From: Nocardia abscessus NBRC 100374
Lineage (GTDB): Bacteria; Actinomycetota; Actinomycetes; Mycobacteriales; Mycobacteriaceae
Assembly: GCF_000308455.1 (NCBI RefSeq)
Contig: NZ_BAFP01000273.1
Span: 88,097-152,096 of the forward strand
DNA length: 64,000 nt
Direction of reading: 5' to 3'
The translations under genes and the position numbers were made by a program. The notes beneath the pieces are model-generated. The model worked only from the letters and a program-made list of their open reading frames with translations, ran no database searches and had not been told where the DNA came from. This document shows positions 35,137 through 44,123 of the stretch, one piece after another. The number at the start of each line of letters is the position of its first letter. The stretch's first letter is position 1.

Positions 35137-36081
35137 CTACGGATCGGGCCCGGCGGTCGGGTACGCCTCGACGCTGGTGGTTTCCGCTGTGTCCGCACCG
35201 GTTGTGCTGTCCCAGCTGTCGGTCGTGGCCTCGGGCATTGCGCCGGTGATCGCGGCGTCGATCTGAGGTCCGTGCTCGGATTGCCCCCAGATGGCGGTGT
35301 CGAGGGCGTCGCGGGCGCGTTGGATCAGGGCTTTCGGTGTCGGGGGCCGCTCGGTGTCGGTGTCGGTGTCGGGGGTGGTGATGTCGCGGTCGGTGCGGCG
35401 GAGGCTTTTCAGCGAGCGCCGGACACCATCGGCAATGGCCGTGCTGGTGTAGCTGCGCCAGTGGGTGTCGAGGTCATCGGGGTTGTAGTGCAGGTAGCCC
35501 TCAACCCGCTGTGCGAGGTCGCTGGTGGTTGTGTCGAACGCTCGGGCGCGAGCCTGGGCGCCCAGGCCGATAGAGGTGGCGGTGCGGTCGGCGCGGGTCC
35601 AGAGCGCTTCCATGTTGCGCCGCAGCTGTTGGGCGGCGGCCGGGTCCGGCTCGGCGTCGGCGGTGGCGGTGGCGGTGCCGAGGAGATGTTCGCGGGCGAC
35701 GATGATGGCGGCCATGTCGGTGAGCTGGCGCATGTCGTCGGCGACGCGGGGGGTGTTTCGCCGTCCGGGAGCCGGGCGTGGTGTCGGGAGCAGGTGGTCG
35801 TCGCTCCATGCGCGACCGGTTTCGGCGAGCCGCCGCACGACGCCGATCCAGTCGGCGGGCACACCTCGGTCGCGGGCTTGGATTTCCGCGAGACTGCGTT
35901 GCCGGTCGATCGCGGCGATCTGCTCGAATACCGCCGTTGGCGCGGTGGCTTCGGTTTCGGTGGTGTGGAGGGTGTCGTGCAGGCGGGTGGCGCTGGCGGC
36001 GAGCTGGTGTATGTGGCGCAGCAGGGTCGCGTGTTCGGGTGGGATGTCCCCGCTGCGGGTGCCTGATCGTGGGCGGGTCAT
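35137..36081 (-). CDS. Conjugation-locus protein with DAA-type C-terminal signature (copy 1)
   Basis: A 314-residue helical protein from the ATG at 36081 (ATGA overlap with the preceding gene's stop). It belongs to the local paralogous family: N-terminal 'ATLLRHIHQLAASATRL', then 'ARDRGVPADWIGVVRRLAETGRAW', 'QLTDMAAIIVAREH', 'LRRNMEALWTRADRTATSIGL' and 'LDTHWRSYTSTAI'. The signature is 'IDAAITGAMP' followed by an acidic Ser/Thr tail ('DSWDSTTGADTAE'). No domain is known to me. It is the last gene of the minus-strand operon. Confidence 0.8.
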   Translation of the reverse strand: MTRPRSGTRSGDIPPEHATLLRHIHQLAASATRLHDTLHTTETEATAPTAVFEQIAAIDRQRSLAEIQARDRGVPADWIGVVRRLAETGRAWSDDHLLPTPRPAPGRRNTPRVADDMRQLTDMAAIIVAREHLLGTATATADAEPDPAAAQQLRRNMEALWTRADRTATSIGLGAQARARAFDTTTSDLAQRVEGYLHYNPDDLDTHWRSYTSTAIADGVRRSLKSLRRTDRDITTPDTDTDTERPPTPKALIQRARDALDTAIWGQSEHGPQIDAAITGAMPEATTDSWDSTTGADTAETTSVEAYPTAGPDP

Positions 36082-37022
36082 TGTCCGTATCCCTCGCCGG
36101 GTGAGGAGAACTGCGGCACGCCGATGTCGTGGTCGGTCGTGGGGTCGTTCACCCACGCCTGGGTGCTGGCTGCGTGGCTGAACACCGCTGTGGCGCGATC
36201 GGCTTCGGTGTCATGGGCGACAGTGCCGGTGGGAATCGCGGCGTCGACTGCGGCGTCGATGTCGGCGCCGGTGGGGCTGGCGGACCGGAACTGCGGCGGT
36301 GGGAGCGTCAGCCCTTTCGTGATCGCGGTGACTAGCTCCGCGTGGGTGCACAACGCCGCCGCGGTGTCGATCGGGATTCCGGCGTTGTTCAGTGCGGTGG
36401 CTTGCAACGCGTAGGAACGGGTGTCGGCCCGGGCGATCTGCTGCCAGCGCTGCATCACCTGTTCGGCGGGAACGCCGTCGACGGACGCGATCGCGGCGTG
36501 AGCCCACTCCCCGGCGTCGCCCCACAGATCGTTGCCTTCCTCGCGGGTGAGGCCGAGCAGGTTGGCCACCCCCGAAGCCCGGTAGCGCAGGGCACGCAGA
36601 TTTCCCTCGACCTCGGCAACGGCACTGGTGTCGCTGGACGGGGCGATCTGTTCGGAGGCGGTATGCAGGGCGGTCCACTCGCCCAGGCGTTGCACGTCGG
36701 CGTAGAGGTCACCGAGGATGCGGTCCCAGTCGGTGGGTTCCGGATCGCGCAGGTAGAGGTCGGCGCGCCAGTGGGTGCCGCGTTCGGCGCGTTCACGCAC
36801 GTGCTCGATCCACACGCGCGGCACGCCACCGGCGTAGGCGGCGTTGATCAGTGCCTCCCGCAGGAGCGCGCGGCCTTGGTAGTCCTCATACCAGGACTGC
36901 GGCGGTGTTCGTCCGCTCTTGTGCTGGCGTTCGGTGGCGGTGGCCACCATCCGGTTGAGGAACACCGTCTGGTTCTGCAGAGCTTTCAGCACCGCCGCCT
37001 GGGGCCGTGTCGGCGCCCTCAC
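36078..37022 (-). CDS. Conjugation-locus protein with DAA-type C-terminal signature (copy 2)
   Basis: A 314-residue protein read from the GTG at 37022, overlapping the DUF4913 gene's stop. It shares the family's 'A-x-x-GVPRVWIEHVRERAERGTHW' block, 'RYRASGVANLLGLTREEGNDLWGDAGEW' and the C-terminal 'DIDAAVDAAIPTG' signature, here followed by a longer 50-residue Asp/Thr-rich tail. It lies directly downstream of the coupling protein and DUF4913 genes, all coupled by 4-bp overlaps. Confidence 0.8.
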   Translation of the reverse strand: MRAPTRPQAAVLKALQNQTVFLNRMVATATERQHKSGRTPPQSWYEDYQGRALLREALINAAYAGGVPRVWIEHVRERAERGTHWRADLYLRDPEPTDWDRILGDLYADVQRLGEWTALHTASEQIAPSSDTSAVAEVEGNLRALRYRASGVANLLGLTREEGNDLWGDAGEWAHAAIASVDGVPAEQVMQRWQQIARADTRSYALQATALNNAGIPIDTAAALCTHAELVTAITKGLTLPPPQFRSASPTGADIDAAVDAAIPTGTVAHDTEADRATAVFSHAASTQAWVNDPTTDHDIGVPQFSSPGEGYGQ

Positions 37023-37918
37023 GACCCCACCCCTGCGGTGAAGCCGTCACCGAAGGCACGGAAATCGGGACCGAACCCGAGCCGCTCGATCGCAATCCCC
37101 GCGCCGGGTGCGCCGAACCATGCGGCCGGGACGGGTTCGACCGGGAGGCCAGGGGTGTCGATGTGCTGGTCGGGGGTGCAGCGGTACAGGGGTCCGTTGG
37201 CGGCGTCGAGGATGTAGCGCATGTGCGGGTCGATGTGGCGGGTGAATAGCGTGCTCATCGTGGATTTGTCTTGTGCCACGCGGGCGGCTTCGAACCCTCG
37301 GTGCAGCCCGGCGAACCGGACTGCAACCGCGTGATGTGCCCACCAGCGGCGGCACCAGGTGTATTGGCCTTCGCGGTTGTTGGCCGCGATCCGCACCGAA
37401 GTGACCGGCAGCAACCACTGCTGCACGAATAGGCTCCAGTGCTCGAACAGTGGTGGCGGCCCCTTCGGCTCCTCACCGTCTGCGTTGCCGGCGGGCTGGG
37501 AGGGTTTGAAATAGCGGGCGGGGACCGGCTCGAACGGCAAGCTCGGTGTGGGGATGTGGGTGGTGCGGGTGCAGCGGTGCAGCGGGCCGTTGGCGGCGTC
37601 GAGGATGACCTTGAAGTGGGCATCGACGTGGGAGAGCACGAAGGTGCTGAAGCCGTTGCCGGTGCGGGCGCGCTTTTGTGTTTCGAATGCGGCGTGCAGG
37701 TGCGCGATGCGTACCGCGACCGCCCGGTGTGCCCACCATCGTGGGCACCAGGTGTAGGTGTTCTCCCGGTTGGCTTCAGCCAACCGGACGCTGATGAACG
37801 GCCACAGCCACGTCTCGGCGAACTCGGTGAAATGCTGATACGACGGCTGCTCCGGCTTCTTCGGCGCGCTCTTCTTCCCTGCCGCAGAATTTCCCGTCCC
37901 CGGGGTCGGCGCGCTCAC
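37019..37918 (-). CDS. Tandem DUF4913 protein
   Basis: A 299-residue protein containing two copies of the DUF4913 domain. Copy one (about 25-125) has 'FAETWLWPFISVRLAEANRENT' then 'YTWCPRWWAHRAVAVRI'; copy two (about 155-260) has 'FVQQWLLPVTSVRIAANNREGQ' then 'YTWCRRWWAHHAVAVRF'. Each is followed by 'DAANGPL(H/Y)RCT'. DUF4913 proteins are usually single-domain and are found beside TraG-type coupling proteins in actinobacterial elements. Coupled on both sides by GTGA overlaps. Confidence 0.85.
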   Translation of the reverse strand: MSAPTPGTGNSAAGKKSAPKKPEQPSYQHFTEFAETWLWPFISVRLAEANRENTYTWCPRWWAHRAVAVRIAHLHAAFETQKRARTGNGFSTFVLSHVDAHFKVILDAANGPLHRCTRTTHIPTPSLPFEPVPARYFKPSQPAGNADGEEPKGPPPLFEHWSLFVQQWLLPVTSVRIAANNREGQYTWCRRWWAHHAVAVRFAGLHRGFEAARVAQDKSTMSTLFTRHIDPHMRYILDAANGPLYRCTPDQHIDTPGLPVEPVPAAWFGAPGAGIAIERLGFGPDFRAFGDGFTAGVGS

Positions 37919-39792
37919 GGGCGCTCACCGCCGTCGGCGGCATCCTTCTCAAATCCGGTGGCTGGCGCCGTGCTCTGATCGGCGGCTTTCTGGAACCGGG
38001 CGAGCGATTTCCGGATCAAGGGCGCGTATTCGGTGTCCGACCACCAGATCTTGCGCACCACGACCGGTCCGTGGTTCGGCAGCCGGACCAGGGCGCGGTC
38101 TTTCGGCAGGGCAGCCAGCAGCGCGGTGTCCAGGATGGGTTCGGCGCGCCAGGACACGGTGCGGTTGGTGCCTTGAGCGCCGTGGCTGCGGGAGCGATCG
38201 GCCACGTCGTGGGGGCCGGTCATCGCCGACCAATGCTCGAGATAGTCGGTCGCAGCGATGCCGCCGCCGTAGACCTCGATGGATTGCGCGCGCATCGTTT
38301 TCAGACCGTTGACGCCCCAGAGGTCTTCGCCTTGTTCGAGGACCTGCAGGATGGTCATCAGCACGATTCCGCAGCCGCCCGCGTAGGTGTAGTAGGCCGG
38401 GAGTTCGGCGATGCGGGCGCAGTTGGCGGCCTCGTCCAGCACCGCCAGAAGCGGCACTGCCAACCGCCCGTCCGGGCGGGCGCGTGCCGCATCCAGTGCG
38501 GACTCCAGGATCTGCCCGACCAACGCCGAGGTCAGGGGTGTGGCGCCGTCGGGGCCGGCCATCGACAGCGCATACAACGTGTCGGTCGAGTCCACGAACC
38601 GCGCTGGGTCGAACTGCGGCAGCTCATGGGTCTGGTCTTGTTCGGTCCGGTCGATGACGAGTTCGGTCTTGCGGGTCTTCTTGACGATGGCCTCACGGAC
38701 CGCCAGCCGCACCCGCCGCTGTGGCGTGACCATGCGGGCATAACCCTCATCGGTGAGCACGTTCAAAAAGCGGCGGGCCATGTCGAACAAGCCATCGCGC
38801 TGACGGCTATACAGCGCTTGGGATTCGAGGATGCGCTCGGCGGAGCGAAAGTGCTTGTAGTGGCGCAGGATGAGCGCCGGTGTCTGGTCCTGATCGCGGC
38901 CGAGCCATTCGGCCACGTGCAGCAGATCACCGCCTGCGCAGGCGGCGGCGTACAGATACAGGCTGAGTAACTCTTGGGCGCCGCCGTCGAAATAGGAGTC
39001 AACCTTCGCGTTGGCGGCTTGTGACGCGGAACCGGAGGCGGCAGAGACGAAGAATCCAGCCAGTTTCCGTGCCTTGGGCAGACTGGTGACCTGGGCCAAC
39101 AAGTCGACCCAGAAGCCGCACTCCACCTTCCCGGTGACCGCTTGCAAGTCGCACAACCAGATCTGGCCGCGCTGCTCGCGCCCGTGCACGGTGTGCCGAT
39201 ACAGATCCGGTTTGTTGCTGGTCGCCAAGCACGGGCCCCACGCTGAGAGCACGGCCGGGATCGCCCACGCCATCGTCTTGCCGGTGCGCGTGCCCGCAGC
39301 GATCGTCACCCCCAACTCGGCGGGCACGAATAGCTCTACCCCGCCGATGACGCTCTTGCCCAGCGGTGGTCCTTTGAGGGCTTGGATTTCCTCGGGCGCG
39401 TCGCGCAGCAGCCGCTTGTTGGCGCGCTGGTTGTCGCGGGCGCGGGCCATCCGAATGTCGCGGGGTCGTTGCATGGTGCGCGCGGCGGCATCGATCTCGC
39501 TGCCCGACGCGAGTGTGCGCCACCCGAAAACTGCCAGCCCGCCGCCGCCGAGCAGGTAGACGACAGCTATGAGGCTGGCTTGCCACGGCCACGGGTGCTG
39601 ACCGGTAGCGACTTCCAGCAGGGCACCAACGGGGTGGCGGGTGACGGGCAGTCCGGCCCAGCGGCTGCCCAGACTCAGCGCCGACCACGCCGCCAGCGCG
39701 ATCAGCACCGCTACGAGAAGCAGCAGCAGAAGGGTGGTTTCCTCGCCGAGTCCGCGTTTGGTGCGGCGGCGGGTTTCTCGAGTCGAGAACAT
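37915..39792 (-). CDS. TraG/VirD4-type conjugal coupling protein
   Basis: A 625-residue type IV coupling protein. Two membrane helices (about 20-40 and 72-92) precede the cytosolic ATPase: Walker A 'AGTRTGKTM' (about 164-172) and Walker B 'LLAVLDEAAN' (about 447-457). 'GGCGIVLMTILQ' and 'RLPNHGPVVVRKIWW' match the TraM-recognition region of actinobacterial VirD4 proteins. It would bring DNA-protein or protein substrates to the secretion channel. It sits within the group of signature-family genes. The ATG is at 39792. Confidence 0.9.
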   Translation of the reverse strand: MFSTRETRRRTKRGLGEETTLLLLLLVAVLIALAAWSALSLGSRWAGLPVTRHPVGALLEVATGQHPWPWQASLIAVVYLLGGGGLAVFGWRTLASGSEIDAAARTMQRPRDIRMARARDNQRANKRLLRDAPEEIQALKGPPLGKSVIGGVELFVPAELGVTIAAGTRTGKTMAWAIPAVLSAWGPCLATSNKPDLYRHTVHGREQRGQIWLCDLQAVTGKVECGFWVDLLAQVTSLPKARKLAGFFVSAASGSASQAANAKVDSYFDGGAQELLSLYLYAAACAGGDLLHVAEWLGRDQDQTPALILRHYKHFRSAERILESQALYSRQRDGLFDMARRFLNVLTDEGYARMVTPQRRVRLAVREAIVKKTRKTELVIDRTEQDQTHELPQFDPARFVDSTDTLYALSMAGPDGATPLTSALVGQILESALDAARARPDGRLAVPLLAVLDEAANCARIAELPAYYTYAGGCGIVLMTILQVLEQGEDLWGVNGLKTMRAQSIEVYGGGIAATDYLEHWSAMTGPHDVADRSRSHGAQGTNRTVSWRAEPILDTALLAALPKDRALVRLPNHGPVVVRKIWWSDTEYAPLIRKSLARFQKAADQSTAPATGFEKDAADGGERP

Positions 39793-39839
39793 GATTCAGT
39801 CCTTCCGAGGGATACGCATGTCTGGGGAGCGAGGGGCGT

Positions 39840-40886
39840 TCAGGCCGTCAGGTCGGCGTTCACACCGATCTCGTGCGAGGTCACGGCCGGGTGATCCTCA
39901 AGGTCGTCGGCTGGGCTCCACTCGCCGAACTGGCTCTCGGGCAGCGCGGCGTCGATGGCCGCATCGATCTCCGCGCCACTCCCGTGTTCGAGGCCCGTCA
40001 ACGGGTCCGGCAGCGCGAGTTGTTCGGGGCTCGCCGGGTCCTGATGGGAGTAGGTGCCTGCCAAGCCGGCGTGGTAGGCAGCCTCGATGTCGGCCGGTGA
40101 CGCCGCGGCGTCCGCGGCGGCGACGCGGGCAGTGCGGGCGGCGTCCAGCAGGGACTCCAGCCGCGCGAGGTGAGCTTGATACCGCTCAGGTGCGCTCGGC
40201 CACGCATCCGACAGGTGGGTGTGTTCTGCGGTCGCGTCTTGCAGTTGCCGCAGTGCCACGCGTTGACGGGTGAGGCGTTCGTCTCGGCCGGTGTCGCGAT
40301 CTCCGGCTGCTTCCTCGGCTTCCAGCAGTTGATCGGTTTCGGTGATGATCGCGTCGACTTCGCTGAGGCTGGCAAGTGCCGGGCCGCGGACGCCGAGGGC
40401 ACGGTCGAGCACGCTGGTGCGCTCGGCTTGCCGTTCGGGTGAGTGGCCGGGTGGTTGCCAGCGAGCACCATCCTGTTCGGAGCCGGTGGTGGTGGTTTCG
40501 ATGTGGCCGGTGATTTCTGCGGCTTGGCGCAGGTTGCGCCATACCACCGGCTCGACGTCGAGGTCTCCCCCGAGCTTGGCGCGGATGATCCGGTTGTAGG
40601 CGGCACGGGTGAATTCCGGCCGCGCCTCCCACCCGGCGACTGCGGCTTGCAGTTGCCCCCAAAGGCGGCGGTGCTCGGGTGATTCGTGGCGGCCCCACTG
40701 GGCGGCCAGCTCGTCAGCCCAGTCGGTGAATTGCTGCTGCTGTTCGAGCGTTTCGCCGTGTGGGGCGATCAACCGCAGCTGGTAGTAGCGGGTGAAATCT
40801 GCCCGGATCTGAGCTTCGGTGTCGTTGGCGGCGTCGCGGTAGTAGCCCGGATCGGTGATGCCGTATCGGGGATCGGGCCAGCTCAT
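39840..40886 (-). CDS. Conjugation-locus protein with DAA-type C-terminal signature (copy 3)
   Basis: A 348-residue protein, ATG at 40886. The N-terminal 180 residues differ from the other copies (Gln/Trp-rich helices, 'FTDWADELAAQWGRH'), the middle is a probable coiled coil (DQLLEAEEAAGDRD... LRQLQDATAEH), and the end carries 'EIDAAIDAALPESQFGEWSPADDLED', the cleanest example of the signature. It is translationally coupled to a 26-codon ORF just upstream and sits 47 bp upstream of the coupling protein gene. Confidence 0.8.
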   Translation of the reverse strand: MSWPDPRYGITDPGYYRDAANDTEAQIRADFTRYYQLRLIAPHGETLEQQQQFTDWADELAAQWGRHESPEHRRLWGQLQAAVAGWEARPEFTRAAYNRIIRAKLGGDLDVEPVVWRNLRQAAEITGHIETTTTGSEQDGARWQPPGHSPERQAERTSVLDRALGVRGPALASLSEVDAIITETDQLLEAEEAAGDRDTGRDERLTRQRVALRQLQDATAEHTHLSDAWPSAPERYQAHLARLESLLDAARTARVAAADAAASPADIEAAYHAGLAGTYSHQDPASPEQLALPDPLTGLEHGSGAEIDAAIDAALPESQFGEWSPADDLEDHPAVTSHEIGVNADLTA

Positions 40887-40963
40887 CGCCGCACCCGCCG
40901 ATCCTCGTCGCGGACCGGGCGATGCTGTTGCGGTGCAGGGGGATCAAATATGGTGTCGGACAT
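40883..40963 (-). CDS. 26-residue ORF coupled to signature-family copy 3
   Basis: The ATG at 40963 has GGAGG 6 nt upstream, and the TGA overlaps the next gene's ATG (ATGA). The peptide starts MSDTIFDPPAPQQH and ends in a basic RRVRR. The strong ribosome site and exact overlap suggest it is translated, either as a leader that drives translation of the downstream gene or as a short basic peptide. Upstream 40964-41177 (about 210 bp) has no gene and probably holds a promoter. Confidence 0.5.
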   Translation of the reverse strand: MSDTIFDPPAPQQHRPVRDEDRRVRR

Positions 40964-41177
40964 CGACGACCTCCGGTGAAGGAAGGCGTGGACCGCGTTC
41001 CGTCATGTGACGGCCTTTTCGCGGTGTGGATGTCCCCTGGCAGTTCGGGTTCGAACGTGCCGGTCAGTACCCGGTGACCAGTACGTCGACGACAAAGCGC
41101 GAACAATGTATTCGTCAGTTCAGTTGCGGTCGTCGGAGGGCGTGTTCCCTTCTCTGTGACGGCTCGAGGAGGCTCGG

Positions 41178-42152
41178 CTAGTACGGGTCGAGACCCAGCT
41201 CGGTCGGCCCGCGGGAGTCACCGACCTGATGGTAGGGGTCGGGCTCGGTATCCCAGGCATGTTCGTCGGTGGCAACGGCGGCGTCGACGGCCGCGCTGAT
41301 AGCGGCTGCGGCGTCGGGGTCTGCGTCGGCGTGCTCGCTGTTGAGGGCGGCGTCGACGAACTGGGCGCGCAGTGACGCCGCGGCGGTGTCGATCATCTGT
41401 TGGGGTGTCGGTGGCGTGACCGCGGCGCCAGCGGTGGGGGTGCCGGTATCGGGGTCGGTGGGAACGTAGGGCGGGATCGCCAAGTCGGGGCTCGGGGCAG
41501 CGTAGGCGTTCCATTCGGCCACCAAATCCAGCTCGTTGTAGGTTTCCAAATGCACCGCATGCCCTCGGCGCGCGCCTTCCGCGGCCGGGCCCCAGAACGT
41601 GTCGGCTTCGGTGGCGGTGAACTGCGCGGCGTGTGCCAGGGCAGTGACTCGCTGGTGATACAGCTGCATGTTGCGGGCGAACTGCGCGGCGGCGGCCGGG
41701 GTGGTGCCGAAACTCCATCGGCCGGTTGAGATCCGGTCAGCGCGGGCGGCGGCGAGCGCGGCCATCCGTTCCAGATGCCACCAATCCAGGTGCAGCATGT
41801 CGATGTAGAAGTCCTGTGCGGCGTTGTCGCGCACCGGGTTCTGCCGCACCCCGGCCTCCACCCGGGGACGGGTGCTGGCGGTGCCGAGTTCGCGAGCATC
41901 GGCGATCCACGCTGGTTCGATGCCTGCGGTCAGCGCGGTTTGTTCGGCCTGCTCGCGTTGGGCTTCCAGCCCGTCCAGATGCGCTTGCCACGCGGCTTGC
42001 TGGTCGCCGTCGCTGGTGAGCGCTTCGAACTTCTCCCACCCGGCATCCATGATGCGGGTGTGTTCGGCGGCCAGCCGCCGGATGCGCATCAACAGCTGCG
42101 CTTGCCACTGCGCCACGGTCTGCGCGGGTGAGAATGGTTCAGGCGTGGTCAT
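41178..42152 (-). CDS. Conjugation-locus protein with DAA-type C-terminal signature (copy 4)
   Basis: A 324-residue protein. Family blocks seen: 'WQAQLLMRIRRLAAEHTRIMDAGW', 'ALTAGIEPAWIADARELG', 'DWWHLERMAALAAARADRI', 'QFARNMQLYHQRVTALAHAAQFTATEADTFWG' and 'LDLVAEWNAYA'. The end carries 'AISAAVDAAVATDEHAWDTEPDPYH'. The first five blocks align with copies 5 and 8, so they form a subgroup. It follows copy 5 after 13 bp. Confidence 0.8.
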   Translation of the reverse strand: MTTPEPFSPAQTVAQWQAQLLMRIRRLAAEHTRIMDAGWEKFEALTSDGDQQAAWQAHLDGLEAQREQAEQTALTAGIEPAWIADARELGTASTRPRVEAGVRQNPVRDNAAQDFYIDMLHLDWWHLERMAALAAARADRISTGRWSFGTTPAAAAQFARNMQLYHQRVTALAHAAQFTATEADTFWGPAAEGARRGHAVHLETYNELDLVAEWNAYAAPSPDLAIPPYVPTDPDTGTPTAGAAVTPPTPQQMIDTAAASLRAQFVDAALNSEHADADPDAAAAISAAVDAAVATDEHAWDTEPDPYHQVGDSRGPTELGLDPY

Positions 42153-42165
42153 TGTCGTGCCTGCC

Positions 42166-43110
42166 TCACCAGTCCCGCTCGATCGACGACCCGGATTCCG
42201 GTGGCCGGATGTCGGGTTCGCCCGCAGGTTCGCTGTCCCACACCGCGGTCAGGTCGGCAGGCAGCGCCGCATCCACCGCCGCACCGAGACCAGCCTCGGC
42301 CGCCACCTGTCCGGGTGTGGTGGTCGACAGTGCTCTGGTGGCGCGGTCGAGGAGCAGGTGCGGGGCGGGTGGCGCGGAAACCGGTTCGGGGGTTGTCACC
42401 TCGTTGATGGCGAGGGTGTCGAGTGCTCGGCGGGCGTCGTGTTCGATGCCGCGCCAGGCGTAGGCGCGCCACCGTTCCGACAGGGCAATGTCGTCGTAGC
42501 CGCGCACGGTCACCGACACCAGCTTCAGCCAGCCCGCGCCGTCACGCTCCCACAGCTGCGCGCGTTCCTCGGCGCTCAACCCGATGACGTGGGCGGTTTC
42601 GGCCGCCCGGATCCACAAGGCGTCCATGTTCCGGTCGAACTGCTCGCGCGCGGCGGGGTCGTCGGCCAGAGTGTCGTCGAGTCCGCGCAGACGGTGCTCG
42701 ACCTTGACCGCGGCCATGTGCTCGAGCTGCCAGATGTCCGCGGCGACGCCTTCGACCATGTGCGCACGCACCGGGTCTTCCCCGTGCCGCATCGTGCGTG
42801 GGGAGTGCACGCTGTCGCCCCACCGCACACCTCGTTGTCCGGCGGCGCGGGCGGCGGTGATCGCGGAGTCGGGCAGGCCAACGGCGGCGGCGTGGAGTTC
42901 GATCTCGCCGCGATCCGCGTCCAGGGCGCGCAAATGCGTGCGCCAGGTTTGTATCGGGATCTCCCCGCTGCCGTAGTGCGGCTGGTAGGTGGGGTAGCCC
43001 TGGCGCAAGACGCGGGTGTGGTCGGCCGCGGTGTTCTGGATGCGTTCGAGCAGCCGCAGCTTCCAGCTGGGCAGTCCCTCCAGCTCGGGTGATGGTTGGC
43101 TCACGGGCAT
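42166..43110 (-). CDS. Conjugation-locus protein with DAA-type C-terminal signature (copy 5)
   Basis: A 314-residue protein from the ATG at 43110 with GAAAGG upstream; the longer open frame to 43905 is antisense-type noise over copy 6. It has 'SWKLRLLERIQNTAADHTRVLRQGYPTYQPHYGSGE', 'AARAAGQRGVRW', 'DIWQLEHMAAVKVEHRL', 'NMDALWIRAAETAHVIGLSAEERAQLWERDGAGW' and 'ALSERWRAYAWRGIEHDARRALD'. It ends with 'GLGAAVDAALPADLTAVWDSEPAGEPD'. It is closest to copy 8, with which it shares about half of the aligned positions by eye in these blocks. Confidence 0.82.
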   Translation of the reverse strand: MPVSQPSPELEGLPSWKLRLLERIQNTAADHTRVLRQGYPTYQPHYGSGEIPIQTWRTHLRALDADRGEIELHAAAVGLPDSAITAARAAGQRGVRWGDSVHSPRTMRHGEDPVRAHMVEGVAADIWQLEHMAAVKVEHRLRGLDDTLADDPAAREQFDRNMDALWIRAAETAHVIGLSAEERAQLWERDGAGWLKLVSVTVRGYDDIALSERWRAYAWRGIEHDARRALDTLAINEVTTPEPVSAPPAPHLLLDRATRALSTTTPGQVAAEAGLGAAVDAALPADLTAVWDSEPAGEPDIRPPESGSSIERDW

Positions 43111-43163
43111 AGGCCTTTCGTCAGAAATGCTTGATAGGGAGGTGCTTCGGTGTTCCGGCGAAG

Positions 43164-44066
43164 TCATGGCTCGGGTCCGGGGGCAAGTTCGTGCCGAGAG
43201 CCGCCCATCTCGAGCGCGTCGTCGGCGGAGGTGTGTGCTGCGCCGGGGGTGTCGGACAGGCCGGCGGCGTCGATCGCGGCGGTGATGTCGGCGGCGGGAT
43301 CTTGGTCGCGGTCCGGGTCGACGATGAGTGCGGTGGTGGCGCGGTCGGCGGTGGTGAGGGCGGTGGCGGCGTGTTCGACCATGCGGTCGGGCGAGTCCGG
43401 CATCTGGGTGGCGATGTCGTCGGGCGTGATTCCGGCGGCTTGCAGCACCATGACCGGCATCGCCGCGGCGGTGAAGTCCGCGCTGGCCAGCTGGCTCCAC
43501 CGCTGCGCAAGCTGATGGTCGGCTTGCCCGCGGAGCTGCTCGGCCACCGTCGTGGACCAATGCCGGTGCCCGCGCTGCCACACCTGGTGGCGTTCCTCCT
43601 CGCTCAACCCCAGAGCATGCGAGACCGCGCCCAGACGCTGCCAGGTCATGCCCATCACCCGCCGAAACCGCGCCACCGCATCCCCATCGAGCGTCGCCCG
43701 ACGGGGGTAGGCGGCACCGATCCCGGCCATGTCCTGCAACCCGTGGATCTCTCGTCGCAACGCGGTGACCAGTGCGGACCGCTCCACCCGACCTGAACCG
43801 AGGAAGGCTTGTCCGGGCTGCCAGCGGCTGCCGCGTTCCCCAGCAGCGCGCGCGTAGTCGATCCACGACCTCGGCACCCCGACCGCCAGCGCGACCGCTT
43901 CGCATTGTTCGCGGGAACGCTGCCCGATCCGCACTTGCTCCATCACCTCCGGCGGCGGATTGGCGTGACCGGCATGGTGGGCGCGCTCGAGCAGTTGCTG
44001 GCTGTCGTAGGCGAGGTGCTGCACCGCCTTCAGCAGGTGCACCTGCAACGGAGTCGGGGTATCCAT
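43164..44066 (-). CDS. Conjugation-locus protein with DAA-type C-terminal signature (copy 6)
   Basis: A 300-residue protein; the ATG at 44066 has GGAGG upstream. Blocks: 'QVHLLKAVQHLAYDSQQLLERA', 'ALAVGVPRSWIDYARAAGERGSRWQ', 'FRRVMGMTWQRLGAVSHALGLSEEERHQVWQRG', then 'PAADITAAIDAAGLSDTPG' and a short acidic tail. In the order of blocks it resembles copy 2. Spacings to the neighbours are 53-57 bp, larger than elsewhere in the operon. Confidence 0.8.
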   Translation of the reverse strand: MDTPTPLQVHLLKAVQHLAYDSQQLLERAHHAGHANPPPEVMEQVRIGQRSREQCEAVALAVGVPRSWIDYARAAGERGSRWQPGQAFLGSGRVERSALVTALRREIHGLQDMAGIGAAYPRRATLDGDAVARFRRVMGMTWQRLGAVSHALGLSEEERHQVWQRGHRHWSTTVAEQLRGQADHQLAQRWSQLASADFTAAAMPVMVLQAAGITPDDIATQMPDSPDRMVEHAATALTTADRATTALIVDPDRDQDPAADITAAIDAAGLSDTPGAAHTSADDALEMGGSRHELAPGPEP

Positions 44067-44123
44067 TTCACTGGCCTCCGCCTCGACGCTGCTGCCAGGG
44101 CGGTCTCGCGCTGCTTCGGCTGC

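Noticed and set aside
34752..36066. Long ORFs on both strands upstream of the metallo-beta-lactamase-fold gene and antisense to signature-family copy 1
   Set aside because: Pro/Arg- or Gly/Val-rich shadow frames without ribosome sites or domains.
42166..43905. Upstream extension of signature-family copy 5 to 43905
   Set aside because: The added 265 codons overlap copy 6 in another frame and are Arg/Gly-rich; the ATG at 43110 has a ribosome site.
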